Shown: piece by piece, positions 53,433 to 63,100 of the stretch
Position numbering within the stretch: position 1 is the first letter of the stretch
Layout of the letters: each line of letters opens with the position of its first letter
DNA from: Terriglobia bacterium
GTDB lineage: Bacteria; Acidobacteriota; Terriglobia; UBA7540
Assembly (NCBI GenBank): GCA_035712365.1
Contig: DASTAW010000029.1
Location: forward strand, 1 to 64,000
Reading direction: 5' to 3'
DNA length: 64,000 bases
Position numbers and translations under genes: made by a program
The notes under the pieces: model-generated
The model's input: only the letters and a program-made list of their open reading frames with translations
Database searches by the model: none
What the model was told of the DNA's origin: nothing

Positions 53433-54830
53433 CTACGAAATGCGCTCAAAAGCGTGAATGATCGCCGCGTCCTGGTCGTCAAAAACCGTCCGCAGATCGA
53501 GCAGCAGGCGGTCCCTCTCGACGCGGGCGATGACGGGCGGACGGTTGCGCCGAAGCGCTGCTTCCATTTCCTGCGCGCCAAGCCTGCCGTGACACACCGC
53601 AACCAGTTTCGTGGGCAGCGACTGCCCAGGCGTCGAGCCTCCGCCGGCCACCGATTCGCCGTCTTCAATCCCGGCGGAAATGGAGGGAATATCCACCAGC
53701 CTGGCCACGAGCGAAGCGGCGCGCGCGGCCAGTTCCTCGAGCGGCCGTCTCATCATGCGCAGCGCCGGAATGGCATCAAGGTTTCCGTCAAGGTAAAGCC
53801 TGATGGTTGCTTCGAGCGCAGCGATGGTCAGCTTGTCAACTCGCAGGGCGCGAAACAGAGGGTTCTGGCGGATGCGGTGCAGAAACTCCCGTCGGCCTGT
53901 GATCAGGCCCGCCTGCGGCCCTCCCAGCAGCTTATCTCCGCTGAACGTCACCACGTCCACACCCGCCCTGAGGCTTGCCGCTACCAGGGGCTCATCCCGG
54001 ATGCCCAGGGGCCTGAGATCGAAAAGGCATCCGCTGCCGAGGTCCTCGATCAGGGGAAGATGATGCTGATGGGCCAATTCGACCAGTTCCGCCAGTTCCG
54101 GCCTTTCGGTAAACCCAACAACCCGAAAGTTGCTGGGATGGACGCGCATCAGCGCCCGGGTGTGTTCATTGATCGCCCCGGCATAGTCTGCCAGCCGCGT
54201 CCGGTTGGTGGCGCCCACTTCTTTGAGCCTTGCGCCGCTCTTGGCGCAAATATCCGGGATGCGGAAAGAACCGCCGATTTCAATCAGCTCCCCGCGCGAA
54301 ACGATGACTTCTCCGCCTTCGGCCAACGCGTTCAGCGTGAGGAAGACGGCGGCGGCATTGTTATTCACCACCAGCGTTCTCTCGGCGCCGGTCAATTCCG
54401 CGAAGAGGCGGTCGGTGTGTGAGTCGCGCTTTCCGCGCCTGCCTTCACCCAGATCGTATTCCAGATTCGAATAGCAGCCGGCAATTTCCTCGATGTGCTC
54501 GACGGCCCTGCGAGCCAGAGGAGCACGCCCCAGATTGGTGTGGAGGACCACGCCTGTGGCGTTGATGACGGGCTGGAGTGAATATGCTGCCAGGTCAGTG
54601 GCGGCGGTGGCGATCTTTTCTTCGAGCTCAGCCGGTGAGAACGCTCCAGCGGTCCCCTTCGCAATCCCTTCACGCATTTCTTGCAGGATGGTCCGGGCGG
54701 CCTCGACAACGACGCGGTGGCCCAGTTCCGCTTCAAGACGCTTCAGGCCGTCTCGGCCCAGCAGTTCGTCCACGGAAGGAATCTGCCGCAGCATTTCCGT
54801 CGCGGCGTTCGCATGGCTTTTGCTTTCCAT
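53433..54830 (-). CDS. selA: L-seryl-tRNA(Sec) selenium transferase SelA
   Basis: Pyridoxal-phosphate enzyme that converts Ser-tRNA(Sec) to Sec-tRNA(Sec) using selenophosphate. The 465-residue protein has the SelA N-terminal tRNA-binding region (QIPSVDELL), PVINATGVVLHTNLGRAPL, NNNAAAVFL, and the cofactor Lys300 in FSGDKLLGGPQAGL. GGGAG precedes the ATG by 8 bases; the upstream frame is rejected. It implies a selenocysteine pathway in the genome, but selB, selC and selD are not in this window. Confidence 0.92.
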   Translation of the reverse strand: MESKSHANAATEMLRQIPSVDELLGRDGLKRLEAELGHRVVVEAARTILQEMREGIAKGTAGAFSPAELEEKIATAATDLAAYSLQPVINATGVVLHTNLGRAPLARRAVEHIEEIAGCYSNLEYDLGEGRRGKRDSHTDRLFAELTGAERTLVVNNNAAAVFLTLNALAEGGEVIVSRGELIEIGGSFRIPDICAKSGARLKEVGATNRTRLADYAGAINEHTRALMRVHPSNFRVVGFTERPELAELVELAHQHHLPLIEDLGSGCLFDLRPLGIRDEPLVAASLRAGVDVVTFSGDKLLGGPQAGLITGRREFLHRIRQNPLFRALRVDKLTIAALEATIRLYLDGNLDAIPALRMMRRPLEELAARAASLVARLVDIPSISAGIEDGESVAGGGSTPGQSLPTKLVAVCHGRLGAQEMEAALRRNRPPVIARVERDRLLLDLRTVFDDQDAAIIHAFERIS

Positions 54831-55144
54831 CGACGTAGCTCCCTTGCCGAGTAGCTGGGCGGTGTGCCGGGTTGCACACCCCACGGCCATTTCAACACAA
54901 CAGCAGAGCAAGGGTCAACTTGCGCAGCGTCTCAGGAGCGGCCCAGTTTGAATTGTGGCACGGGCGTCCTCGCCCGTGTTCCGGTCAAAAAACACAGCCA
55001 GGATGGCTGTGCCACGAAACAGGAACTGAGTCACCACAAGGCTTGCTGGCGTTCGTTTTCGCGGTTTCGGCGCTTTTGTCGTAGTGGTTTTCTGCCGATG
55101 GGAGTTATAATGGCCTATCTGGCGCTCACCTTCGAGGTCCCCCG
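54831..55144. other. Divergent intergenic region between selA and the MXAN_5187-like gene
   Basis: This 314-base gap contains the palindromic element at 54955-55015 and a plus-strand TATAAT at 55106-55111, about 34 bases before the next gene's GTG. No convincing -35 was found. No further gene is seen. Confidence 0.45.
54955..55015. repeat. REPIN-like element of the GTGG subtype
   Basis: A 61-base unit: GTGG, hairpin CACGGGCG-tcct-CGCCCGTG, an A-rich spacer, hairpin CACAGCCA-gga-TGGCTGTG, CCAC. Same architecture as the GTAG elements but with GTGG/CCAC tips. Confidence 0.75.
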
Positions 55145-55693
55145 GTGACGGTTGACGAGGAACTGTCCAGGCTCGAGGAGTACATCCGCCGTCTCAAAAT
55201 TGAGTATGAGGCTTACTTTAGCGGAGGGAAGCCGCACCCTCCAAGTGACGCTGTCTTCCGGGTTGAGCAGGTCATCAAAAATTTTGCGAGCGATGCGGGC
55301 CGGTTGAACGTCAGCCAGCGCTTCCGGTTCAACGGTCTCTCGCAGCGATATGCCGTCCATAACGATCTCTGGCGGAAGAGGCTTCGCTCGAGGGAAGAGG
55401 GCCGCGAGGCCGCGCCGCGAAGGCCGTTGGCGGAAACGGATTCGGTGGCGCGGATCGTCTGCTGTGATCCAGACCGCGAGCAAGCCCAGGTGGATAAACT
55501 CCTCCATGCCCTCGTGAACGCCAAACAACGCGTGGGGGAGCGGACCGACGATCTTGACCCTGCAAGGTTTCGGAAATTCGTTTGTGAAAAGACCACGCAG
55601 CTCAAGCGGGAACTGGGATGCGACAGGGTCCAGTTTTCCGTCACCATCAAACGCGGCAGGGTGCGGTTTACGGCAGTGGAAGCTGACTCGTAA
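55145..55693 (+). CDS. MXAN_5187-like C-terminal domain protein
   Basis: A 182-residue cytoplasmic protein resembling the MXAN_5187 C-terminal domain family, best known from myxobacteria. A Glu/Arg-rich N-terminal helix (EELSRLEEYIRRLKIEYEAYF) and FRVEQVIKNFASDAGRLNVSQRFRFNGLSQRY precede a charged linker and a final basic strand region. No catalytic motif is known. It starts with GTG. purH follows 170 bases downstream on the same strand. Confidence 0.65.
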   Translation: MTVDEELSRLEEYIRRLKIEYEAYFSGGKPHPPSDAVFRVEQVIKNFASDAGRLNVSQRFRFNGLSQRYAVHNDLWRKRLRSREEGREAAPRRPLAETDSVARIVCCDPDREQAQVDKLLHALVNAKQRVGERTDDLDPARFRKFVCEKTTQLKRELGCDRVQFSVTIKRGRVRFTAVEADS

Positions 55694-55863
55694 AGCTTCA
55701 GGGCCTTGAAAAAATTGTCGCACTGCTCGTCGGCGAGGCTGAGGCGCCTGAGACTGCGGCTGGCGCTGCGCGCGCGTTCTCCAGTGACATCCCGGTAGCG
55801 TTTTCCTGTCGTGGTCCGACCTTTTCCCATGTTGAATCCAGATCAATTATCTCAGGAGCGTTC

Positions 55864-57414
55864 ATGAAACCCATCACCCGTGCGTTGCTTAGCGTCAGCG
55901 ACAAAGCTGGCATTGTTGATTTTGCGGCAGGGCTGTCAGAGCTGGGCGTCGAGATTGTATCGACGGGCGGCACCGCCAGGCTTCTCCGCGAGAAAGGCGT
56001 GAAGGCACGCGACGTTTCCGAACTCACCGGCTTTCCGGAAATGCTCGATGGGCGCGTGAAGACGCTGCATCCCAACGTCCACGGCGGCATTCTGGCCATC
56101 CGGTCAAATCCCACCCACGCGGCAGCTTTAAAGGACCATGAGATCAGCGTCATCGACCTGGTAGCGGTGAATCTGTATCCCTTCGAAAAGACGGCTGCCA
56201 AGCCGGGCGTGGAATTCGAAGAGTTGATTGAAAACATCGACATTGGCGGACCTACCATGATTCGCTCGGCTGCCAAAAATTTCGAGGACGTTGCGGTTGT
56301 GGTTGATCCTGCCGACTATGCCGCTATTCTGGAAGAACTCCGCAGAAACGGAGGGCTTGAGCGTGAATCGCGCCTGGCCCTGGCACGAAAGGCTTTTGCC
56401 ACCACCGCGGCCTATGACGGTTTTATTTCCACCACCTTGCAGGAGCGCGCAGCGCCCGGCCTGCCGAAAAGCTTTCATTTGAACTTCGAGAAAGCCATGG
56501 ACCTGCGCTATGGCGAAAATCCTCACCAGAGCGCGGCGCTCTACCGCAGCAGAGCCGTCGCCGGCAGGGGATTGGCATATGCTCCGCAGCTCCAGGGCAA
56601 AGAACTTTCATACAACAACCTGGTGGACCTGGAAGCGGCGTGGCGCCTGGCTCAGGAATTTACGGAGCCGGTGACGGCCATCATCAAGCACACCAATCCC
56701 TGCGGCATCGCGATCGGCAAAACGCTGGCGGAAAGCTATGTCCGGGCGCTTTCGGTCGATCCGGTGTCGTCGTTTGGCTCGGTGATTGCCGTGAACCGCA
56801 AGCTTGATCTGGCGACGGCTGAGGAGATGTCGAAGCTGTTTGTTGAAGCCATCATCGCTCCGGGATTTGACCCGGTCGCGCTGGAGAAGCTGAAAGGTAA
56901 AAAGAACCTGCGCCTGATTGATATGTCAGCGACCGCCGGCGATGAGTACGGCCCGCAACTGAAGAGCGTGGGAGGCGGGTTGTTGGTGCAGACTCCAGAC
57001 ACGGCAGGCGCCAAACCTCAGGATTGGAAATGCGCCACCACGCGCCAGCCAACGGAGGAGGAGATGCGCGGGCTGGTGTTTGCCTGGAGCGTGGTGAAGC
57101 ACGTGAAGTCCAACGCGATTGTCTTCGGGCGCGACGGCATGATCGTGGGCGTTGGCGCCGGGCAGATGAGCCGGGTGGATTCCGTGAAGCTGGCGGCGAT
57201 GAAAGCCCGCGACCTGAAGCATGAACTGAAGGGAAGCGTGGTGGCGTCTGACGCGTTCTTCCCCTTCCCGGACGGCGTGGAAGAAGCCGCAAAGCACGGC
57301 GCCACGGCCGTGGTCCAGCCCGGCGGCTCGGTCCGCGACAATGAAGTGGTTGAAGCCGCCGATCGCCTGGGAATGGCCATGCTGATGACCGGCATCCGGC
57401 ACTTCCGGCACTGA
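55864..57414 (+). CDS. purH: Bifunctional AICAR transformylase / IMP cyclohydrolase PurH
   Basis: Catalyses the last two steps of purine synthesis. The 516-residue protein has an N-terminal MGS-like cyclohydrolase domain (LLSVSDKAGIVDFA, STGGTARLL, GRVKTLHPNVHGGIL). The transformylase domain has the catalytic Lys-His pair in IIKHTNPCG and RYGENPHQSAALY. The C-terminal GGSVRDNEVVEAADRLGMAM and TGIRHFRH are standard. AGGAG lies 6 bases before the ATG. Confidence 0.95.
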   Translation: MKPITRALLSVSDKAGIVDFAAGLSELGVEIVSTGGTARLLREKGVKARDVSELTGFPEMLDGRVKTLHPNVHGGILAIRSNPTHAAALKDHEISVIDLVAVNLYPFEKTAAKPGVEFEELIENIDIGGPTMIRSAAKNFEDVAVVVDPADYAAILEELRRNGGLERESRLALARKAFATTAAYDGFISTTLQERAAPGLPKSFHLNFEKAMDLRYGENPHQSAALYRSRAVAGRGLAYAPQLQGKELSYNNLVDLEAAWRLAQEFTEPVTAIIKHTNPCGIAIGKTLAESYVRALSVDPVSSFGSVIAVNRKLDLATAEEMSKLFVEAIIAPGFDPVALEKLKGKKNLRLIDMSATAGDEYGPQLKSVGGGLLVQTPDTAGAKPQDWKCATTRQPTEEEMRGLVFAWSVVKHVKSNAIVFGRDGMIVGVGAGQMSRVDSVKLAAMKARDLKHELKGSVVASDAFFPFPDGVEEAAKHGATAVVQPGGSVRDNEVVEAADRLGMAMLMTGIRHFRH

Positions 57415-57490
57415 GGCGGTTGTGAGCTGGTTGTTGAGGCGTGGCTCGGGGCAGCGCCTGGCGAGCCGGCCCTGGGCATCGCTGCCTGCC

Positions 57491-58660
57491 TTACGCCTTC
57501 GGTGAGTAGTAGCCTTCGCGGGAGAGCACGCGGTATTTGACCTTCTTGCCCTTCTTATCTGTGATGAGCAGCGGATTCCCCTGTGTATCCACCAGTTGGA
57601 CGTCCAGCTTGTGGTACTTCCCGTCCTGAGTGCTGTTGGTGGGAATAAAGCCGAGGCTGTACTGGTGCCGAAGCTGACCGGCGACCTGCTGATAGATGTC
57701 CGGAACGGCAGCTTCAAAGCGTGGGAAGTAGGCGTCTCCGCCCGAATACCTGGCGATTGAAGTCAACGCATTCCGCGCCTGCAGCGTTTCAATGTTTTCC
57801 CCGTAACGAATCGAGACAAATTCCTCGATACTGATCGCGTAGATGGGCGTGTTCGAGCCCTTGGCGATTTTGAGCATGTCGCCGTAAGTCAGCTTGCTGA
57901 AGGTGTCAAATCCGCTGACGATTGCGATGATGGCTTTGCGCCCGCCAACATTCTTCATGCGGTCGATGGTGAACGAAAGGGCATCGTACAGGTTGATCTC
58001 GCTGAAACCGGGTATCCGCAGCGTGTCAAGCGCGTTCCGCACCTGAGAACGATCATGCGTGAAGTCCTGCAGGATGTGCGGCTGCATGTCAAAATCAATG
58101 ACGCCCACCCAGTCTTGAGGCTGCATAAAACCCAGAAACTGATAGGCGTCCTCGAGGGCGAGGTAAAGATATCCCCACCACTTGTTGCTGAACTCAATCA
58201 GCATCGCAACCGTGATGGGCGCCTCAGCCGTCGAGAAGTTGGTGACGGATTGCGGCACGCCGTCATCCGTGATCTTGAAATTGGTCTTGGAGAGCCCTGT
58301 GATCGGGCTGCCATTCTTGTCCGTCACCAGCACATCAACGTTCACCAGGTTGGACTGGGTGGAAAGAGTGTAGACCTCGTTGGGATTGATTTTTTCGGGC
58401 TGCTTTTCCTGCGGCGCAGGCTTGCCGGCCTCCTCAGGGGCCTTCTCAGGCTGCTCTGAGGGTTGGTTTTCCGGCTGCTGCTGAAGGTCTGGCTTCGCCG
58501 ACTTTTTGGGAGCGTAGACCGTTTCCCCTGTCTGGGGAGTCGGCCCCGGGCCAGGCTCCTGCTGAGCGTGGGCTACTGGGTTCGACCCGAAAGCCCAGAA
58601 GGTGGCGGCCACGCAAACAGCCGCCACGGCGCATATCATCTTTGTTCTAATCTTCTTCAT
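57491..58660 (-). CDS. Acidobacterial VWFA-related secreted protein
   Basis: A 389-residue exported protein of the acidobacterial VWFA-related family. The signal peptide (KMICAVAAVCVAATFWAFG) ends near AHAQQ. A Pro/Glu/Gln-rich linker covers ~45-92. The domain then begins with VNVDVLVTDKNGSPITGLSKTNF, and includes ARIP-type IVSGFDTFSKL, RYSGGDAYFP and a C-terminal YRVLSREGYY. The metal-site strand reads MLIEFSNKW, so the expected D-x-S-x-S of von Willebrand A domains is changed. Role unknown; surface binding is a guess. It is the strongest taxonomic marker here. Confidence 0.85.
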   Translation of the reverse strand: MKKIRTKMICAVAAVCVAATFWAFGSNPVAHAQQEPGPGPTPQTGETVYAPKKSAKPDLQQQPENQPSEQPEKAPEEAGKPAPQEKQPEKINPNEVYTLSTQSNLVNVDVLVTDKNGSPITGLSKTNFKITDDGVPQSVTNFSTAEAPITVAMLIEFSNKWWGYLYLALEDAYQFLGFMQPQDWVGVIDFDMQPHILQDFTHDRSQVRNALDTLRIPGFSEINLYDALSFTIDRMKNVGGRKAIIAIVSGFDTFSKLTYGDMLKIAKGSNTPIYAISIEEFVSIRYGENIETLQARNALTSIARYSGGDAYFPRFEAAVPDIYQQVAGQLRHQYSLGFIPTNSTQDGKYHKLDVQLVDTQGNPLLITDKKGKKVKYRVLSREGYYSPKA

Positions 58661-58907
58661 TCAGCCAATCCCTCCTTGGTATGATGCCATCCGCGCGCAA
58701 AACGGTCAACCGAAGGGCCGTTGGAATGGTCCTTCAATTCCCGGCGGTGGCGGAAAGGGCGTTTCTGCGGACTTCTTTCTTCTTGCTTCCTCGCTCGGGT
58801 TGCGGTATATCAGTGCAATATAGGACAGAGACCAGGTCTGTGGGGCTTCGTCCGGTGATGGATTCCGGGGCCCTCCATCCAACTTTGCACGCATTGGAGA
58901 GAACACC

Positions 58908-60080
58908 ATGAATGCATACTCCACTCAAGTGTTGACGGAGAGTGCGCAGGCACAGCAGTCGAAACCAGCGAGTACAGGACTGCACGCTGTCGCCCCTTCC
59001 GAGCGCGTCTTATCGGTAGATGCGTTACGCGGGTTTGATATGTTCTGGATCGCTGGCGGGGCCCCGTTCGTCATGGAATTCTTCAAGCTGTTCGCCAATC
59101 CCTTGCCGCCCTGGCTCGGCGGACAGTTTGAGCATACTCCCTGGGTGGGTTTCGACTTCTGGGACATTATCATGCCCCTCTTCCTCTTTATTGTGGGCGT
59201 TGCCATGCCGTTCTCGATTGGCAAGCGGGTTGAACGGGGTGACAGCCGCGCCAGCATCTACCGCAAGGTGGGCTACCGAGTGGTGGTGCTGTGGGTGTTG
59301 GGCATGGTGGCCCAAGGGCATCTGCTGCTCTTTACGCTGGGCAACTTTCAGATTTACAGCAACACTCTGCAATCAATTGCCGCGGGCTACCTGATAGCCT
59401 CGATTGCGCTGGTGGAGATGCCGGTGCGCTGGCAACTGGGCCTTGCGGCTGCGCTGCTGGTGGTCTACTGGGGGCTGATGATGTTCGTTCCGGTGCCGGG
59501 CGTGGGCGCCGGGGTCATGACGCCTCAGGGCAACCTGGCCATGTGGGTTGATACCGTGGTTCTGGGCCGCTTCCGCGACGGCACCAACTACACCTGGATC
59601 CTCAGCAGCCTGGGCTTCGGCGCAACCACGCTGATGGGCGTGCTGGCCGGCCACCTGCTGCGAGGGCCCAAGCCGAAGGAGCGCAAGGCGCTGCTGCTGG
59701 CGGGCTCCGGCGTGGCATGCCTGATTGCAGGCTGGCTGTGGGGCTTTGAATTCCCGATTATCAAGCACATCTGGACCAGCTCCATGGTGCTGTGGTCGGG
59801 CGGCTGGTGCCTCCTGCTGCTGGCCTTGTTCTACTACGTCATCGACGTAAAGGGCTACCGGCGCTGGTCGTTCTTCTTTATCGTTTTCGGCATGAACGCC
59901 ATCGTCGCCTACATAGCTCCGGATATTATTCCCTTCCGAACCATCAGCCGCACCCTGTTCGCGGGCCTCGGCGCGCACCTGGGAATATTCGGCCCCTTCC
60001 TCGTCGCTGCGGGAACGGTGGGAATCCTCTGGCTGGGGCTGTACTACATGTTCCGCAAGAAGACCTTTGTGCGAATTTAG
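58908..60080 (+). CDS. Heparan-alpha-glucosaminide acetyltransferase-like membrane protein (DUF5009/COG4299)
   Basis: Polytopic protein of 390 residues with about ten helices. The opening block RVLSVDALRGFDMFWI, FDFWDIIMPLFLFIVGVAMPFS, and YSNTLQSIAAGYLIA are characteristic of this acyltransferase family. Bacterial members probably transfer acetyl groups to sugars across the membrane. The specific substrate is unknown. Nearest neighbours are unrelated. Confidence 0.83.
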   Translation: MNAYSTQVLTESAQAQQSKPASTGLHAVAPSERVLSVDALRGFDMFWIAGGAPFVMEFFKLFANPLPPWLGGQFEHTPWVGFDFWDIIMPLFLFIVGVAMPFSIGKRVERGDSRASIYRKVGYRVVVLWVLGMVAQGHLLLFTLGNFQIYSNTLQSIAAGYLIASIALVEMPVRWQLGLAAALLVVYWGLMMFVPVPGVGAGVMTPQGNLAMWVDTVVLGRFRDGTNYTWILSSLGFGATTLMGVLAGHLLRGPKPKERKALLLAGSGVACLIAGWLWGFEFPIIKHIWTSSMVLWSGGWCLLLLALFYYVIDVKGYRRWSFFFIVFGMNAIVAYIAPDIIPFRTISRTLFAGLGAHLGIFGPFLVAAGTVGILWLGLYYMFRKKTFVRI

Positions 60081-60454
60081 CACAAGGCCCGGAAGAATAA
60101 GGCTAATTCCATGCTGCGGATGCCCGAAGGGTTCGCAGAAACCGCGAAGTTCCAGGCGGGACTTGCAGACTTTTGCTAAACTCAGAACAGGTAAACCGCA
60201 CAGTGCTGCGGCGAGAAGGCTTACACGCTCATTTCTTCTGCTAAGCCTCCGGATGAAGTGGATCCGAACCTGAAGCAGATCACGAACAGGGCTACGGGCA
60301 TTGCTCACTTGATCCAAACCAAGCGCTGTCCACCCGCCTGGCCCATCCATCTTTGGCAAATCGGAAACGACGGGTCCGCTGTTGGCCGGCAAATTTGCAC
60401 GTAACTATCATGCCGGTGCAACGTGGCGGCGATACCCTGGCATACGGGTTCAGA
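60081..60454. other. Intergenic region without recognised features
   Basis: A 374-base gap. I see no gene, repeat or clear promoter. An upstream extension of the amidotransferase frame (from 60353 or 60410) is possible but has no supporting ribosome-binding site. Confidence 0.4.
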
Positions 60455-61153
60455 ATGCGTGTTCATATCATCCAGCACGTAGCGCTTGAAGGGCCAGGCG
60501 CGATCAGCCAATGGGCTCGAGAGCGAGGCCACTCGACCTCGGTCACCGAACAGTTCACACGGGGAACGCTGCCGGCGGTCGGCGATTTCGATTTCCTGGT
60601 CATCATGGGTGGGCCGATGAGTGCGAACGATGGCGCGCAGTTCGATTGGCTTGCCGGCGAAAAACAGTTGATCGAGGAGGCGCTGGGCGAGGAAAAGGCG
60701 ATTTTGGGCGTGTGCCTGGGCGCGCAGCTTCTGGCCCAGGCATTGGGAGCACGGGTTTACCCCCACCCCGAGAAAGAGATTGGCTGGTTTCCAGTCCGTT
60801 TGACTCTTGAAGCGGAGCGCAGCAGATTATTTTCCGGCCTGCCCGCAAGAATGACGGTCCTGCACTGGCATGGCGAGACGTTTGACCTGCCGGAGGGCGC
60901 CACGCTGCTGGCCGAAAGCAGGTTGTGTCGCAACCAGGCCTTCGAGCTCGACGGCAGGGTCCTGGGGCTCCAATTCCACCTGGAAGTCCAGCCGCAAGGG
61001 CTTGAGCGATTGATTGAGAAATCGGCGGCGGAACTCACTCGTGCAGCGGCGGTGCAAACGGCGGCGGAAATTCGCGCCTCGGCGCACCTTGCGCATACTC
61101 TTCGACCCACGCTTTACACGGTCCTTGATCGCCTGGCTGCCGCTGCGTCCTGA
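60455..61153 (+). CDS. Class I glutamine amidotransferase (GMP synthase-like)
   Basis: A 232-residue stand-alone glutamine amidotransferase. The triad is visible as Cys87 (GVCLGAQLLAQ), His175 and Glu177 (LQFHLEV). DFLVIMGGPMSAND forms the oxyanion region. Such proteins hydrolyse glutamine or gamma-glutamyl amides; the partner or substrate is unknown. The start gives the usual MRVHIIQHV N-terminus. Confidence 0.87.
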   Translation: MRVHIIQHVALEGPGAISQWARERGHSTSVTEQFTRGTLPAVGDFDFLVIMGGPMSANDGAQFDWLAGEKQLIEEALGEEKAILGVCLGAQLLAQALGARVYPHPEKEIGWFPVRLTLEAERSRLFSGLPARMTVLHWHGETFDLPEGATLLAESRLCRNQAFELDGRVLGLQFHLEVQPQGLERLIEKSAAELTRAAAVQTAAEIRASAHLAHTLRPTLYTVLDRLAAAAS

Positions 61154-61297
61154 TGACAATTGTGAAGGCGATCCTTGCAATCCTCAGCGGTTTCCTCTTA
61201 AAGTTGTGCTTTGCGAGAGTCAGTTCGTGCTCCACCGCGCGCTTTGCGGCAGATTGGAACTGCGCTCAATCCGCGCAATTGAAAGGATAGTGAGTCA

Positions 61298-61822
61298 ATG
61301 ACGGCAGAATGGAGCGGGCCGCTGAAGATTCGGCAGGCCCGCGTTGACGACGCAAAGGAGATTGCCAGAATCTACAATCAGGGCGTGCAGGACCGCGCCG
61401 CAACTTTTGAAAACGCCTATGTTACTCCGGAAGAGCGTTACCTGTGGCTGGCCGCGCGGCCGGACCGTTACCCGGTGCTGGTGGCGGAGGTGAAACACAC
61501 CCTGATGGGCTGGGCGGCGCTCAATCCTTACAGCCCGCGGAGGTGTTTTGAAGGGGTAGCGGAACTGTCCATTTTTATCGAGCGCAGCCTGCGCGGGCAC
61601 GGCGTGGCGCAGCAACTCATCAAAGCCATGCAGGATGCGGCGCGCGAGCGAGGCTTCTACAAGCTCGTAGGGCGCATTATTGCCGACAACAGCCCGGCGC
61701 GCAAACTGTGTGAACTGGCCGGCTGGCGGGAAGTCGGCGTCTTCCACAAGCACGGAAGGCTCGGGAGCGAGTGGCATGATCTGGCGCTGGTGGAATATCT
61801 GATTCCTGAAAACCTGAAGTAA
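61298..61822 (+). CDS. GNAT acetyltransferase, phosphinothricin-type
   Basis: A 174-residue acetyltransferase. It begins with the group's block IRQARVDDAKEIARIYNQGV, then GWAALNPYSPR, the CoA-binding RSLRGHGVAQQLIKAM, and GRIIADNSPARKLCELAGWREVG. Known relatives acetylate phosphinothricin, methionine sulfone or related amino compounds, often as detoxification. The actual substrate is unknown. A TPR gene follows 18 bases downstream. Confidence 0.87.
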   Translation: MTAEWSGPLKIRQARVDDAKEIARIYNQGVQDRAATFENAYVTPEERYLWLAARPDRYPVLVAEVKHTLMGWAALNPYSPRRCFEGVAELSIFIERSLRGHGVAQQLIKAMQDAARERGFYKLVGRIIADNSPARKLCELAGWREVGVFHKHGRLGSEWHDLALVEYLIPENLK

Positions 61823-61840
61823 ACGAGATGGGATTCTGCC

Positions 61841-62182
61841 GTGGGCGAAAACGAAACGGGAAAATCGTCGCTCGAATCGTTCGAGGAAATGGCCGCCAAG
61901 GCTCCTGAAAACGTGATGGTCCGCTACAGCCTGGGGCGAGAATACCTGAAGGCAAAGAGGTACGCCGAAGCGGAGCGGGAATTACGCGAGGCGCTGCGGC
62001 TGAAGCCGGATTACTCGGCCGCCTGGCGCGAATTGGGAAAATCACTGGTGGGGCTTGAGCGGCTGGATGAGGCGCGCGAGGTTTATACCAAAGGCGCCGC
62101 CGTAGCTTGCGAAAAGGGTGATCTGCAAACTCAGCGTGAGATCGAGGTTTTCCTGAGGCGGCTCGAAAAAGCCGGGGGCTAA
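61841..62182 (+). CDS. Small tetratricopeptide-repeat protein
   Basis: A 113-residue soluble protein with about two TPR motifs: VMVRYSLGREYLKAKRYAEA-ERELREALRLKP and YSAAWRELGKSLVGLERLDEA-REVYTKG (hyphenated here). TPRs mediate protein-protein contacts. The start is GTG; no ATG is in frame. Likely co-transcribed with the GNAT gene. Confidence 0.75.
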   Translation: MGENETGKSSLESFEEMAAKAPENVMVRYSLGREYLKAKRYAEAERELREALRLKPDYSAAWRELGKSLVGLERLDEAREVYTKGAAVACEKGDLQTQREIEVFLRRLEKAGG

Positions 62183-62233
62183 GCCTTCCCGCTTGCGAAA
62201 TACTAAAACAATCGGCTGGAATAAAGGCTTCGG

Positions 62234-63100
62234 CTAGTCGAAGGGAGGCCGTTGCGCCATTTTCAGCCGAAGCTGGCGCGTCAGGCTGGTCTTGACGGTT
62301 TCAAATGCTTCGTGCGGGCTGTCCACAAAGCGGATCAGCTTTGACTCCTCCGCGGTGACCGTGCCAGTCTCCCTCAGCCAGTCGAAATTCACCGCTTTCT
62401 TCCAGAACCTGGATCCGTAAAGCAGGATGGTTGAGCGATGGCCCATTTTGTGGGTTTGGATCAGCGTCAGGAATTCCCACATTTCGTCCATGGTGCCAAA
62501 GCCTCCAGGAAAAACGATGACGGCGCGCGAAGGTTGGGCGAACCACAGTTTGCGCATGAAAAAGTAACGGAACAGGAAGCCCAGTTCCGGAGTGATGTAA
62601 GGATTCGAGCCTTGCTCCATGGGCAGCCGGATGTTGAAGCCGATTGAGACCCCTCCGGCTTCCTGCGCGCCCCGATTGGCCGCTTCCATAATTCCCGGTC
62701 CACCCCCTGAGCAGACCACAAGAAAATGCTTGCCGTTTTTCAGGCTCAGAGACCAACTGGTGATCAGGTGGGCCAGTTCCCGGGCCTGCTCGTAATATTT
62801 TGACATCTTCAGCGCCATGCGCGCGGCGCGCAATTCTTCCTGGGTGGGCTGCGGGCCGCCGCACTTTGCTCGGGTCATCACCTCCCGCAGGTTTTCACGC
62901 GCCGTGTCGTGGGGCAACACCCGCGACGACCCGAAAAATACCACGGTGTTTTGCACCCCCGCCCGGCGCAGGCGCACCTGCGGATCCAGATATTCCGCCA
63001 CGATTCGCAGCGTGCGGGCGTCGGCACTGTCCATGAAGCGGTCATCTCGATAGGCGAGCTTGGGTGAACGGGAGTGGTTTTGCCGTGTGAGCTTGCTCAT
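62234..63100 (-). CDS. LOG-family (TIGR00730-type) Rossmann-fold protein
   Basis: A 288-residue protein of the lysine-decarboxylase-like/LOG family, which cleaves nucleoside monophosphates (for example AMP or cytokinin riboside phosphate) to base and ribose phosphate. The diagnostic motifs are VCSGGGPGIMEAANRGA and VIFPGGFGTMDEMWE. The N-terminal ~90 residues are longer than in short LOG proteins. The start is the ATG with AGAGG 4 bases upstream. Confidence 0.87.
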   Translation of the reverse strand: MSKLTRQNHSRSPKLAYRDDRFMDSADARTLRIVAEYLDPQVRLRRAGVQNTVVFFGSSRVLPHDTARENLREVMTRAKCGGPQPTQEELRAARMALKMSKYYEQARELAHLITSWSLSLKNGKHFLVVCSGGGPGIMEAANRGAQEAGGVSIGFNIRLPMEQGSNPYITPELGFLFRYFFMRKLWFAQPSRAVIVFPGGFGTMDEMWEFLTLIQTHKMGHRSTILLYGSRFWKKAVNFDWLRETGTVTAEESKLIRFVDSPHEAFETVKTSLTRQLRLKMAQRPPFD

